DNA of 64,000 nucleotides from Pyramidobacter piscolens (GTDB taxonomy: Bacteria; Synergistota; Synergistia; Synergistales; Dethiosulfovibrionaceae): assembly GCA_004558205.1 (NCBI GenBank), contig SFDM01000029.1:1-64000 (forward strand), written 5' to 3'. The notes below the pieces were generated by a model. The model was not told the DNA's origin and did no database searches. It worked only from the letters and a program-made list of their open reading frames with translations. The stretch's first letter is position 1, and each line of letters starts with the position of its first letter. This document shows, in pieces, positions 1-8,544 of this stretch. A program made the translations under genes and the position numbers.

Positions 1-2016
1 CTTGACGATCAGCAGGTCGCCGCCCGAGGCGTTGCCCTCCAGTTCCAGCGTGCCGCCGCCGGAGTAGCTCTCCACGGTCAGCGTCCCGATGGAGTTGCCC
101 GGGGCCACGGTGCCTTCATTGGCTACTGCGCTCAGGATAGTGCCGTTCCCCTGAAGCCGCGCGCCGGAGGACACGTCCACCGACGACGCCAATGAGCCGT
201 TCACGGCCAGGGTTCCCGCTTCAACCCGCGTGCCGCCGCTGTAATCGCTGGTTCCAGAAAGCCCCAAAAAGCCCTCGCCGGTCTTGATCACGGCGCCCTC
301 GCCGGTGATGGACCCGCCGTAATTATTGGTCACGCCCAAGTCCAGGCTCACGGTCATGTTCGACAGGGTCCGGCGGTCGGCGCTTAAGGCGTCGGTCTTG
401 TAAAGCTCGCCAGCCTTACCCAGATCGATCACGCTGCCGCCAACGCCGCCGTCGTCAAGCCAGGACACGGAAAAGTCGCCGCCGTTGGGCTGATTTGAGT
501 CCTTGCCGCGGGCGGCCAGGTCAACCACAAAGTACGCAAAAGACTCTCCCCAGAACGCCTCTACGGTCTGCCCCACGTCGAACCAGCGCTGAGAGCTGAA
601 ATCATAGTAATAGCTCCGCCCATAGGGGCTCGCGGACTCTCCGCCGTCGCTGGTAAGGACTATATAGGTCTGAGCTAAGGCGGCGGGGTCGGCGTTGGAC
701 GTGGTCACCTCCACCACGTAGGCCGCGCCTTCGGGCAGGAACACGAAGGAGTCCAGGTCCACGGTGCGCCAGCCCTCCCATGAGGAAGTGCCATCGGAAC
801 CAAAAGCGCCCGACTGGCGGCCCAGGATCGATCCCTGTCCCGGCGTCGAGCCGGAACGGATGGTGATCTCATAGCCCATGGAGGGATTGGAAGCGAAGAA
901 GGACAGGGCCTTGACCATCTGGTGGGCGCCCGACCTCAGCGCGCTGGCCACGGCAATGCGGTTCGTCCCGCCTTCAGCGGTGAAGTTGATGGCGCAAGAA
1001 GAGTGAGTCCAGCCGAAGTGGCCGTCGGCCGAGCTGTAGCGTCCACTGTCCAGCTCGGCGTTGAAAAAACTGAGCTCGCCCAGCGTGGTGTCCTCGTAGG
1101 AGATGTAAAAATAGCCCTCCTGCCCTACGGAGTCGCCCCAGCTGTTGCGCAGGAGCCAGGCGCCCTTTGTCAGAGCCGTGCCGTCGGCGTGTTTCAGAGT
1201 CGTGAACTCGTACTCGTCGTCCCACCCCACAAGGGCGATGACATGATTCAGCGCGTAACTGCGCCAGTTGTAAATCTCACCGGCCTTCCGGTTGAAGTGG
1301 GCGGGGTCATTATCGTGATAGTAGCTCGCCACGACGGCGCCATTCTCGGCGATGAGCTGTTTCACGCGCTGAAAGAGCTTTTCGTCCTGATTGACGGGAA
1401 TTTGACCCAAGAGCACGGGGCTGTACACGTCGTGAAGCAGCCCCGAAGGGGCCAACCGGCGGGCGACTCCGGCCATATAGAGCGAATTGGACTCATAGGG
1501 CGCCTGGCTCTCCAGCGCCGCGCCATTGACCAGCATGGAGTTTTTCGCCATGTAAACGTAGCCGCCCTGGTTATAGATTTTGGCTTCCCAGCCCCGTTCG
1601 TAGTCTCTGTCCCAGAAAAGAATGTGACGCGGCGTGGAGTCGCCAGGCTCTTCCAAAGGCGCCGCGTAGGTGGTCCAGGCCAGATAGCGCTCCGAAAAGT
1701 CGATCTTCGTGTCGGCTTTCAGAAGCCCCTCTGCTTCCAGCTGACGGGCCCAGCTCGACTCGTAGGACGCCAGCGACCCAAAGGTCCAGCAGGCTTCAAA
1801 TTTGCCCTGATTCCTGATGGGGCCCATAATCGGCAGCGGATTGACGGCTGACTTCCGATCCGTCGGCTCGGTCAGCCGCCAGTCGAAATAATCGGACCGC
1901 CAATCCTCCTCCGCTGCCGGCAGGGACGCCGGCAGCAGCAGAAGTGCCGCCGCTCCGAGAAAACACAGAGCAGCTTTCCTTAAAAATCCGCGAATGTGAC
2001 ATGGCGCTGTGCTCAT
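1..2016 (-). CDS. Autotransporter with papain-like (C1A) cysteine protease passenger, 3' end outside window
   Basis: The frame is open from an ATG at 2016 to the window edge (672 codons), so the C-terminus is missing. GGAG lies 9 nt before the ATG. A signal peptide runs over about residues 1-35 (hydrophobic AAALLLLPA, then LPAAEE). A papain-type core follows: oxyanion Gln70 and nucleophile Cys76 in NQGKFEACWTFG, His258 in ALNHVIALVGWDDE and Asn291 in LLRNSWG. A probable beta-sandwich region follows at about 320-500. Near residues 545-600 is an autotransporter-associated strand repeat (TGEGFLGLSGTSDYSGGT, then GTLAVNGSLAS). Such repeats normally precede a C-terminal outer-membrane barrel, which would lie beyond the window. 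Likely a surface-exposed or released protease. The catalytic assignment is seen directly; the barrel and export route are inferred. Confidence 0.85.
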   Translation of the reverse strand, partial: MSTAPCHIRGFLRKAALCFLGAAALLLLPASLPAAEEDWRSDYFDWRLTEPTDRKSAVNPLPIMGPIRNQGKFEACWTFGSLASYESSWARQLEAEGLLKADTKIDFSERYLAWTTYAAPLEEPGDSTPRHILFWDRDYERGWEAKIYNQGGYVYMAKNSMLVNGAALESQAPYESNSLYMAGVARRLAPSGLLHDVYSPVLLGQIPVNQDEKLFQRVKQLIAENGAVVASYYHDNDPAHFNRKAGEIYNWRSYALNHVIALVGWDDEYEFTTLKHADGTALTKGAWLLRNSWGDSVGQEGYFYISYEDTTLGELSFFNAELDSGRYSSADGHFGWTHSSCAINFTAEGGTNRIAVASALRSGAHQMVKALSFFASNPSMGYEITIRSGSTPGQGSILGRQSGAFGSDGTSSWEGWRTVDLDSFVFLPEGAAYVVEVTTSNADPAALAQTYIVLTSDGGESASPYGRSYYYDFSSQRWFDVGQTVEAFWGESFAYFVVDLAARGKDSNQPNGGDFSVSWLDDGGVGGSVIDLGKAGELYKTDALSADRRTLSNMTVSLDLGVTNNYGGSITGEGAVIKTGEGFLGLSGTSDYSGGTRVEAGTLAVNGSLASSVDVSSGARLQGNGTILSAVANEGTVAPGNSIGTLTVESYSGGGTLELEGNASGGDLLIVK

Positions 2017-2121
2017 ACATCATCGCTCCTTCAGGTTAAGCAACGTTTAATATCCAGTGAAAGGCGAAATTGCCGGGGAAAGGGCCGGCGAAAAGCTCCG
2101 CCTGTGGAGGGCACCCTCGGG

Positions 2122-3264
2122 TCATCGGTCCATGGACGGCGCTCCGGCAAAGCATACACTGTTCCTGCCGCATCTTTTCGCTTCGTAGAGGGCGCCGTCG
2201 GCCCGTTTGTACAGGTCGTCGAAGCCGACAGCGCAGTTCGGAACTATGGCGACTCCGATCGACACCGGTATAGAACGGATTTCTCCGATCACGGCGGCGT
2301 TGAGCCTGTCATGCAGATCTTCGACGCGCCCATGCAGCTGCCCGTAATTTGCAAACCGGCGAAGATAGACCATGAACTCGTCGCCACCCAGCCTCCCCAC
2401 GATGTCGGCCGGCCTGAACTCGTTTTTTATGATCCGGGAGGCGGCCACAATCGCCTCATCGCCTCGCTGATGGCCGTAAGTGTCGTTGATCACCTTGAAA
2501 CGGTCGATGTCGATGATGCACAGAGCGGAAACGCCGGGGCGGTCGTCGGCAAGCGCGCCCTCTATCCTCGCGATCAGAGCCGCGCGGTTCAGGAGGCCCG
2601 TCAGGCTGTCCGTTTCGGCTTTGCTGCGCCAGTCGTCCCCCGCAAGCCTGAGGCGTTCGATCAGCTCCTTGTTTTCCAGCTCGGCGCGCATCCTGCGCAG
2701 GGCGTTCACCTGTATGACGTAATGGAACAGCAGCGACAGGACAAACGAAATGACGGCGCTGAACACCTCAAAGTTCACGAGCCGTTCCGCTTTATAGGCG
2801 CGCATCAGACAGCAGTAGATAAGGGTGAACAGGAGATTGACCGCCGCGAGGCGGTCGAGCCGGTCGATCAAGATCGTGGACAAAAGGGGCATGGCGATCG
2901 GGACCATGGTGCCCCTTTCGCCGGGAACGGCCAGCGCGAGCCCCGTGGAGAAGGCGTAGACGATCAGCATTTGCAGATAGAGGATCAGCGTGGCCGGCAG
3001 ACGGCTCTTCTCCAGCAGAAGCCAGGCCAAAAGCAGCGCGAAGGCGCCCGCGGCGTACAGGTCCTGAAAGGCGGAAAGAAAATCCGTCACGGAGGCCGCC
3101 GCGCCCAAAAGAAAAAGCAGGGGTAGGGCGCAGATCGAAATAGAGCGCGACACGGCGCGGTTGCTCAGCTCGATCATATCCTTGCAGGCCCCGTACTCCT
3201 CAATAGAGTTTCCATAACGGCACCACGCGTTCATAAAACAAAATCCCGTTTTTCCATTTTCCAT
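2122..3264 (-). CDS. Membrane diguanylate cyclase (GGDEF)
   Basis: Makes c-di-GMP from two GTP. The N-terminal half holds about six hydrophobic segments, with no recognisable sensor domain. The C-terminal half is a complete GGDEF domain: TDSLTGLLNR start, DIDRFKVIND metal and nucleotide site, and the GGDEF signature itself. An RxxD inhibitory site (RPAD) sits exactly five residues upstream of GGDEF, so product inhibition is likely. Start: GGGAGG lies 9 nt before the ATG at 3264. A longer TTG form from 3294 is open but lacks a well-placed ribosome site. The gene stands alone behind the autotransporter gene in the same orientation. Its input signal cannot be told from sequence. Confidence 0.88.
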   Translation of the reverse strand: MENGKTGFCFMNAWCRYGNSIEEYGACKDMIELSNRAVSRSISICALPLLFLLGAAASVTDFLSAFQDLYAAGAFALLLAWLLLEKSRLPATLILYLQMLIVYAFSTGLALAVPGERGTMVPIAMPLLSTILIDRLDRLAAVNLLFTLIYCCLMRAYKAERLVNFEVFSAVISFVLSLLFHYVIQVNALRRMRAELENKELIERLRLAGDDWRSKAETDSLTGLLNRAALIARIEGALADDRPGVSALCIIDIDRFKVINDTYGHQRGDEAIVAASRIIKNEFRPADIVGRLGGDEFMVYLRRFANYGQLHGRVEDLHDRLNAAVIGEIRSIPVSIGVAIVPNCAVGFDDLYKRADGALYEAKRCGRNSVCFAGAPSMDR

Positions 3265-3358
3265 GTTTTCCATCCTCCCAGGGAACCAGGCCAAAATGCC
3301 TCAACGCAAATGTTTTACACTAATTCTCCATTGATATGCTTAATATCAAATCGAAGAG

Positions 3359-3525
3359 CCACGTCAAAAGATTTCAACGCAGAGGACGCAAAGCGCGCAA
3401 AGGAAAAGCCCAACTTGAATCAACTCCTGAAAGCCTTTAAGTTTTTCCTTTGCGTCCTCTGCGTCCTTGTGTTGAGAGCTTTTGACTTTGATCTTCGGTT
3501 CGACATTAAGAACATTCAATACGAA
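3359..3525. repeat. Interspersed GCAAAGG palindrome, copy 1
   Basis: Imperfect inverted repeat. The left arm has CAAAAGATTTCAACGCAGAG and further GCAAAG units. The right arm has CTTTGCGTCC and CTGCGTCCTTG, then TTTTGACTTTGATCTTCGG. Tail sequence after the right arm (about 3497-3525) is shared with the copy at 54296-54553. Arms contain serial GCAAAGG/CCTTTGCG words. It fills most of the gap between the diguanylate cyclase gene and the glpX terminator. No protein is supported here. Confidence 0.8.
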
Positions 3526-3593
3526 TGAGTATCCGCACAAAATTACAAAGAAAAATGACGCTTTTCGTGTCAGATTTTTTCTCCTCAAAGGAG

Positions 3594-3620
3594 AAAAAAA
3601 GCGGAGGGCCCCCTCCGCTT
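3594..3620 (-). terminator. Rho-independent terminator of the tmk-glpX operon
   Basis: Stem AAGCGGAGGG/CCCTCCGCTT (3599-3620), followed on the minus strand by a T-tract (3600-3594). It lies about 140 nt downstream of the glpX stop, with only a short tandem repeat between. Confidence 0.8.
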
Positions 3621-3642
3621 TACGCGACACATTTGCTCTATT

Positions 3643-3674
3643 CTGAATGTCTGAATGTCTGAATGTCTGAATGT
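3643..3674. repeat. Tandem octamer, 4 x CTGAATGT
   Basis: Four perfect head-to-tail copies of CTGAATGT between the glpX stop and its terminator. It would lie in the 3' untranslated part of the operon message. Confidence 0.9.
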
Positions 3675-3761
3675 AAAACGCTCGCTGAGTTTATTGGCGT
3701 TTATTCTACGCTATTTAGGTGTGCAGTCTGCAGAGAATAGCCGCCGGCGCCTGACGGCTGC

Positions 3762-4769
3762 CTATCCCTTGTAGTTGATACCGGCGATCAGGTCCAGCTT
3801 CTTCAGGCTGTGCACGGCGTCGATGTAGCGCACGGTGCCGCTCTTGGCCCGCATGACCAGCGAACTGGTGTAAATCCGGTCGCCTTCGTAGCGCACGCCT
3901 TTGAGGAAGTCGCCGTCGGTGACGCCCGTCGCGGCAAAAAACACGTCGTCGCTGGTGACAAGATCGTCGATGGTCAGAACCTTATTGAAGTCCATGCCCT
4001 CCTCCAGGGCGGTCTGGCGCTCCTCGCCGTTTCTGGCCCAGAGCTTGCCCTGCATGTTGCCGCCCATGGCCTTGATGGCGCAGGCCGTGATGACCGCTTC
4101 GGGCGTGCCGCCGATGCCCATGAGCATGTCGGCGCCGCGCTCGAGCTTGCAGGTCAGCAGAGCTCCGGCGATGTCGCCGTCGGGAATCATCTTGATGCGG
4201 GCGCCCACGGCCCGGATCTCTGAAATCAGTTTCTCGTGGCGGGGACGGTCGAGCACCACCACCGTCACGTCGCCCACGGATTTTTTCAGGGCGCCGGCCA
4301 CGCGGCGGATGTTCTCCTCCACGGGGGCGTTGATGTCGATCACGTCGCGGGCCTGGGGGCCCACCACCAGCTTGTTCATGTAGAACACGGTCTTGGGGTT
4401 GAACATGGTTCCGCGCGGGGCGCCGGCCACGACGCTGATCGCGCCGCTCAGGCCCAGGGCCGTCAGGCGGGTGCCGTCGATGGGATCCACGGCGATGTCC
4501 ACCTCGGCTGATTTGCCCGTGCCCAGGTGTTCGCCGTTGTACAGCATGGGCGCTTCGTCCTTCTCGCCCTCGCCGATGACCACCACGCCGTCCATGTCCA
4601 CGGTGTTGAGCATGAAGCGCATGGCGTTCACGGCCGCGCCGTCGGCCGCGTTCTTGTCTCCGCGGCCCATCATGCGCCCGGCGGCCATCGCCGCGGCTTC
4701 GGTGCCGCGGCAGAACTCGAGAGCCAGATTGCGGTCAGGTAAACGAACGCTGCCAAATAAGCTTTCCAT
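3762..4769 (-). CDS. glpX: Class II fructose-1,6-bisphosphatase
   Basis: Hydrolyses fructose 1,6-bisphosphate to fructose 6-phosphate in gluconeogenesis; cytoplasmic, metal-dependent. 335 residues, the usual GlpX length. Visible family features are RGDKNAADGAAVNAMR near the N-terminus, VIGEGEKDEAPML, and the metal-binding DPIDGT motif in AVDPIDGTRLTALG; MIPDGDIAGAL lies further on. It starts 2 nt after the purB stop, so it is the last gene of the tmk-holB-ricT-ftsY-purB-glpX run, preceded by AGGGGGA. A gluconeogenic enzyme fits an organism living on amino acids. Confidence 0.95.
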   Translation of the reverse strand: MESLFGSVRLPDRNLALEFCRGTEAAAMAAGRMMGRGDKNAADGAAVNAMRFMLNTVDMDGVVVIGEGEKDEAPMLYNGEHLGTGKSAEVDIAVDPIDGTRLTALGLSGAISVVAGAPRGTMFNPKTVFYMNKLVVGPQARDVIDINAPVEENIRRVAGALKKSVGDVTVVVLDRPRHEKLISEIRAVGARIKMIPDGDIAGALLTCKLERGADMLMGIGGTPEAVITACAIKAMGGNMQGKLWARNGEERQTALEEGMDFNKVLTIDDLVTSDDVFFAATGVTDGDFLKGVRYEGDRIYTSSLVMRAKSGTVRYIDAVHSLKKLDLIAGINYKG

Positions 4770-4771
4770 GA

Positions 4772-6085
4772 TTAGTTCCCCCTGTTTTGGTTGTTGTCGA
4801 AACGCGCAAAGATATCGTCGACGAAACGGAAATAATAGTCGTTAGTAAAGAGCTCCGCCAGTTCTTCTTTGCCGATTTTGCCCGAGATCAGCTCGTCGGC
4901 GGCCAGCAGGTCGAGGAATTTGCCTTCGCCCGCCCAGGTTTTCATGGCGTTGCGCTGGACGGCGAGGTACGCGTCTTCACGTTTCAGGCTGAACCTTTCC
5001 ACCAGCTCCAGAAGCACTCTCTGGCTGTAAACCAGGCCGCCGGTCAAGTCGAGGTTCTTTTGGAGGTTCTCCGTGGAGACGACCATGCCGCGTACCACGC
5101 GGTCCAGGGTTTTCATCATGTAGTGGCAGAGGTGAAAGGCGTCGGGCCACATGATGCGTTCGTTGCTGGAATGGCTGATGTCGCGCTCATGCCACAGCGC
5201 CACGTTCTCCTGTGCGACTACCGTAAAGGCGCGGAGCATTCTGGCCATGCCGCAGATCTTCTCGCTTTGGATGGGATTCTTCTTGTGGGGCATCGCCGAA
5301 GAACCTTTCTGCTTCTTGCCGAAGGGCTCCATGACCTCCAGCACCTCGGTGCGCTGGAAATGGCGGATCTCCGTGGCAATGCGCTCCATGGCCTCCCCCA
5401 CGCTGGCCAGCGCGAACATGACCATGGCGTGACGGTCTCTCTGGATGATCTGGGTCGAAACGAGGTCCGGCTTCAGCCCCAGCTCGGCACAGACCGCCGC
5501 CTCGATATGGGGGGGGCAGTGGGCGTAAGTCCCCACGGCGCCGGAGATCTTCCCGCAGGAGATCTCCTCACGGGCCAGCTCAAGGCGCTTCTGATCCCTC
5601 AGAAGCTCCGAATACCAGTTCAATATCTTCTGTCCGAAGGTCAGCGGCTCGGCGTGAATGCCGTGGCTGCGCCCTACCGACGGCGTATATTTATACTGCC
5701 GCGCCCGCTCCATGATGCCTTCCATAAGGACGTCAAGCTGATTCAGCACGATATCCAGCGACTCTCTCAGCCGCAGTGAACTCGCTGTGTCCACCACGTC
5801 GCTGCTGGTAAGTCCCAGATGGATATAGCGGCCTTCAGGCCCCACGTGGTCAGCCATGTTGGTGACAAAGGCGATCACGTCGTGCTTCACGTCCTCCTCA
5901 ATTTTGAGGACCTCTTCCACGTCGAAGGCGCTGCGTTCCTCGATCTTCCGCATGGCCTCGGGCGGGATCACCCCGTCCTTCGTCCAGGCGCGGCACACCG
6001 CCAGTTCCACCCTTTCCCAGCTCTTGTACTGGTTCTCGAGGGACCAGATCTCCTTCATCTCTTTCGTCTCATAACGAGGAATCAT
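4772..6085 (-). CDS. purB: Adenylosuccinate lyase
   Basis: Catalyses two fumarate-releasing steps of purine synthesis (SAICAR to AICAR, and adenylosuccinate to AMP). 437 residues, typical length. The signature loop GSSAMPHKKNPIQSE of the fumarase/aspartase superfamily is present with the catalytic Ser. TSSDVVDTASS and the SHGIHAEPLTFG segment (general acid/base His) are intact. It sits between ftsY and glpX with short gaps in one operon; GGAGG precedes the ATG by about 10 nt. Nothing unusual. Confidence 0.95.
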   Translation of the reverse strand: MIPRYETKEMKEIWSLENQYKSWERVELAVCRAWTKDGVIPPEAMRKIEERSAFDVEEVLKIEEDVKHDVIAFVTNMADHVGPEGRYIHLGLTSSDVVDTASSLRLRESLDIVLNQLDVLMEGIMERARQYKYTPSVGRSHGIHAEPLTFGQKILNWYSELLRDQKRLELAREEISCGKISGAVGTYAHCPPHIEAAVCAELGLKPDLVSTQIIQRDRHAMVMFALASVGEAMERIATEIRHFQRTEVLEVMEPFGKKQKGSSAMPHKKNPIQSEKICGMARMLRAFTVVAQENVALWHERDISHSSNERIMWPDAFHLCHYMMKTLDRVVRGMVVSTENLQKNLDLTGGLVYSQRVLLELVERFSLKREDAYLAVQRNAMKTWAGEGKFLDLLAADELISGKIGKEELAELFTNDYYFRFVDDIFARFDNNQNRGN

Positions 6086-6112
6086 CTTATACCCGACCTC
6101 CGCAATCTTATT

Positions 6113-7042
6113 TTATGCCCTTTGTTCAGAATCCCCAAAGAGAGCCTCGATGAACTCCTCGGGACTGAAAAGCTTCAAATCTTCCGCCGACTCGCCCAGC
6201 CCGACGTAGCGGATGGGCAGGCGCAGCCTGTCGGCGATGGACAGCACGATGCCGCCCTTCGCCGTGTTGTCGTATTTCGCGAGAATCACGCCCGTCAGGT
6301 TCGCCACCTCGTTAAAGATCTCGGCCTGGCGGAATGCGTTCTGCCCAGTCACTGAATCGAGCACAAGGATGCTTTCAATGCGTTCCGCACCGACTTCGCG
6401 CTGCGCGACGCGGCAGATCTTGCCCAGTTCCTCCATCAGGTTGTGCTTTGACTGAAGCCGCCCCGCCGTGTCGACGATCAGCGCGTCGCAGCGGGCCGTT
6501 TTCGCGGCGGAGATGGCGTCAAAGACTACCGCCGCCGCATCGCTGCCCTGCTTCTGGGCGATCACTCGGATGCCGGCGCGCTCGCCCCAGACCTGGAGCT
6601 GTTCGATGGCAGCGGCCCTGAAGGTGTCCGCCGCCGCAACCATGACGTTTTTGCCGGCATTTTTATAGAGCCAGGCCAGTTTCCCCGTGGTGGTGGTCTT
6701 GCCGCTGCCGTTGACGCCCACCATCAGGATCACCGTCAGCCCCTTCTCGCCGCACTGGAGGGGTTCTCCCATCAGAGGCACGCTCTTCAGGCGGCTGGTC
6801 AGCATGCCGCGAAAATGTTCCAGCAGCTCCGCCCCTTCGCAGTGCGCCTCACGGCAGTATTGTTTCATCTCTTTCAGAAGGGACTCGGTAGTGTCGATCC
6901 CCACGTCGCCGGCCAACAGATGATCTTCCAGATCAAGCCAGAAATCGTCGTCGATCTTGCCGCCGAAGAGCTTCATCACACCGCTGCTCCAGCGTTTTCT
7001 GACGCCGCTGAGCTTTTCCCGGAGCATACTCAGAAAGGACAT
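6113..7042 (-). CDS. ftsY: Signal recognition particle receptor FtsY
   Basis: GTPase that docks SRP-ribosome complexes at the membrane for co-translational insertion. 309 residues, a short form lacking the long acidic A-domain of enterobacteria. The NG domain is complete: P-loop GVNGSGKTTTTGK at about 109-121, ADTFRAAAIEQL, DTAGRLQSK from 191, and AKYDNTAKGG at the guanine-specificity site (commonly TKLDGTAKGG, so slightly divergent). Starts 2 nt after the ricT stop. Confidence 0.95.
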   Translation of the reverse strand: MSFLSMLREKLSGVRKRWSSGVMKLFGGKIDDDFWLDLEDHLLAGDVGIDTTESLLKEMKQYCREAHCEGAELLEHFRGMLTSRLKSVPLMGEPLQCGEKGLTVILMVGVNGSGKTTTTGKLAWLYKNAGKNVMVAAADTFRAAAIEQLQVWGERAGIRVIAQKQGSDAAAVVFDAISAAKTARCDALIVDTAGRLQSKHNLMEELGKICRVAQREVGAERIESILVLDSVTGQNAFRQAEIFNEVANLTGVILAKYDNTAKGGIVLSIADRLRLPIRYVGLGESAEDLKLFSPEEFIEALFGDSEQRA

Positions 7043-7044
7043 GG

Positions 7045-8544
7045 CTATTCCGTCCCCTTCTGCTCAGTCTCGCCCGAAGCGGCGGGAGCGCCGCGGAGGC
7101 CGTTTCTTCTGCGCCGGCTGCGCAGGTTCGGCTTTTCAGGCGCCTCTGCCGGCTCTCCCTTCTCGGCGCCGCCGGCAGGTTGCGGCTTTTTCTTCACTTT
7201 CGGAGGCCGTGAGGCCGGGGCCTTCCTTTCGGCCTCCGGCGATCCCTGGCCTCGAGCTCCCGGATTTTCCGCGCCGCGTTTCTCCGGCGCGCTGTTCTTC
7301 CAGGGACGCTTCTTTTCCGGATCGCGCCGCGGCTCGGGAGCGCCCCCGGCCTGGGGAGCCTGAGGCCTGCCCTCACCCGGGTCTTTCCGGACCGCCTTTC
7401 TGCGGCGGCGGCTTCTGTGAGGCTGTTTTTCGGCTTCTGCCTCGCCCTCTTCCTTTGCAGCGCCGTCGGCAGGACCTTTGGGAAGGAATTTTTCGGCAAA
7501 GGTGCAGGACAGGCTTTCGCAGGCGCTCTGAATGTCGTCGCCCAGAGAGCGGCCCTCATCCTGCCCCGCGCAGCAGGGGCAGCGCTTCGCCAATCCGTCC
7601 AAAACGGGCAGGGGCGCTTCTTCCCCTTGCTTCGCCAACGGCAGCCCCTTTTCGTCGAGTCCGTTAGCCTCGTTGCTCCAAGTCCCTCCTGCAAGGATCG
7701 TCTCTTTGAACTTCTGATACAGGGTCACGGGAATGTTGATAAAACCGGTAGGGCCCTTAATGCTGCAGGTCCGGGCCGCCAGGTCGACGCCGAGGAGGAT
7801 CCAGGTTCCTTCCTCATTCCTCACCTTGGCGCCATGAGAGGGCAGATTGCTCCAAAGCTCGCGGTAATTCTCCTGTTCAAAGCTCATGCAGCACATCAGA
7901 CGCCCGCACAGCCCCGAAATCTTCGTGGGGTTCAGGGCCAGGTTCTGTTCCTTCACCATCCTGATGCCGATGGGCATAAAGCGCTGCAGCCAATAGCTGC
8001 AGCAGCAGGGTTTCCCGCAGGATCCCAGCCCCTTGACCACCTTGGACTCGTCGCGCACGCCGATCTGGCGCAGCTCAATGCGGGTGCGGAACTCGCGGGC
8101 CAGGTCGCGGACGTAGGCGCGGAAATCCACGCGCTGATCCGAAGTGAAATAAAGGAACAGCTTTTTGCGGTCGTTCAGGTATTCCACATCCACAAGCTTC
8201 ATGTCCAGGTCGTGATTGCCCAGCACCTGGCGCGCCAAAACCAGAGCGCTTTCCTCGTCGCGGCGGTTGCTCTCCTCCCGTTCCAGGTCCCCGGGTTCCA
8301 CAGCGTGGAGAAACGTCACGTTCTGCAAGCCCGCGTCGCTGCTCGGCTGGCCTTCCTGCCGGTTGTCGATGGCCCTGTAAAGAGCTTCCTGCCGCTCCGT
8401 GATCGCGCCGGCGACGACCGCCACCTCTACGCCGCGGGAACTTTCGACGAGCAGCTGCTCGCCTTTCTCAAAACTCGTCCCCTCATCGGCGACCACAAGC
8501 CCCAGGTAGCGCGGCTTGCCGAAAATCGTCAAATACATGCTCAA
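7045..8544 (-). CDS. ricT: RicT/YaaT-type PSP1-domain protein with long basic C-terminal tail
   Basis: PSP1-domain family (RicT/YaaT). In Bacillus it belongs to the RicA-F-T complex that affects RNase Y-dependent RNA processing; the role here is inferred. The core spans about residues 1-300, with the paired Cys motifs GSCGKPCCCSYW and GLCGRLMCCMSFE that bind Fe-S in homologues. From about 350 to 499 the protein turns into low-complexity Arg/Lys/Pro/Ala/Glu sequence, probably disordered. Start: AGGAG lies 7 nt before TTG at 8544 and 13 nt before ATG at 8538, so TTG is preferred. The 5' end overlaps holB by 62 nt, implying translational coupling. Position behind tmk and holB matches the order known in other phyla. 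Confidence 0.88.
   Translation of the reverse strand: MSMYLTIFGKPRYLGLVVADEGTSFEKGEQLLVESSRGVEVAVVAGAITERQEALYRAIDNRQEGQPSSDAGLQNVTFLHAVEPGDLEREESNRRDEESALVLARQVLGNHDLDMKLVDVEYLNDRKKLFLYFTSDQRVDFRAYVRDLAREFRTRIELRQIGVRDESKVVKGLGSCGKPCCCSYWLQRFMPIGIRMVKEQNLALNPTKISGLCGRLMCCMSFEQENYRELWSNLPSHGAKVRNEEGTWILLGVDLAARTCSIKGPTGFINIPVTLYQKFKETILAGGTWSNEANGLDEKGLPLAKQGEEAPLPVLDGLAKRCPCCAGQDEGRSLGDDIQSACESLSCTFAEKFLPKGPADGAAKEEGEAEAEKQPHRSRRRRKAVRKDPGEGRPQAPQAGGAPEPRRDPEKKRPWKNSAPEKRGAENPGARGQGSPEAERKAPASRPPKVKKKPQPAGGAEKGEPAEAPEKPNLRSRRRRNGLRGAPAASGETEQKGTE

Noticed and set aside
3310..3630. Two short opposing frames that could be read as small proteins
   Set aside because: Both are translations of a GCAAAGG palindrome, whose false peptides (NAEDAKRAKEK, LCVLCVLV) recur wherever the repeat occurs.
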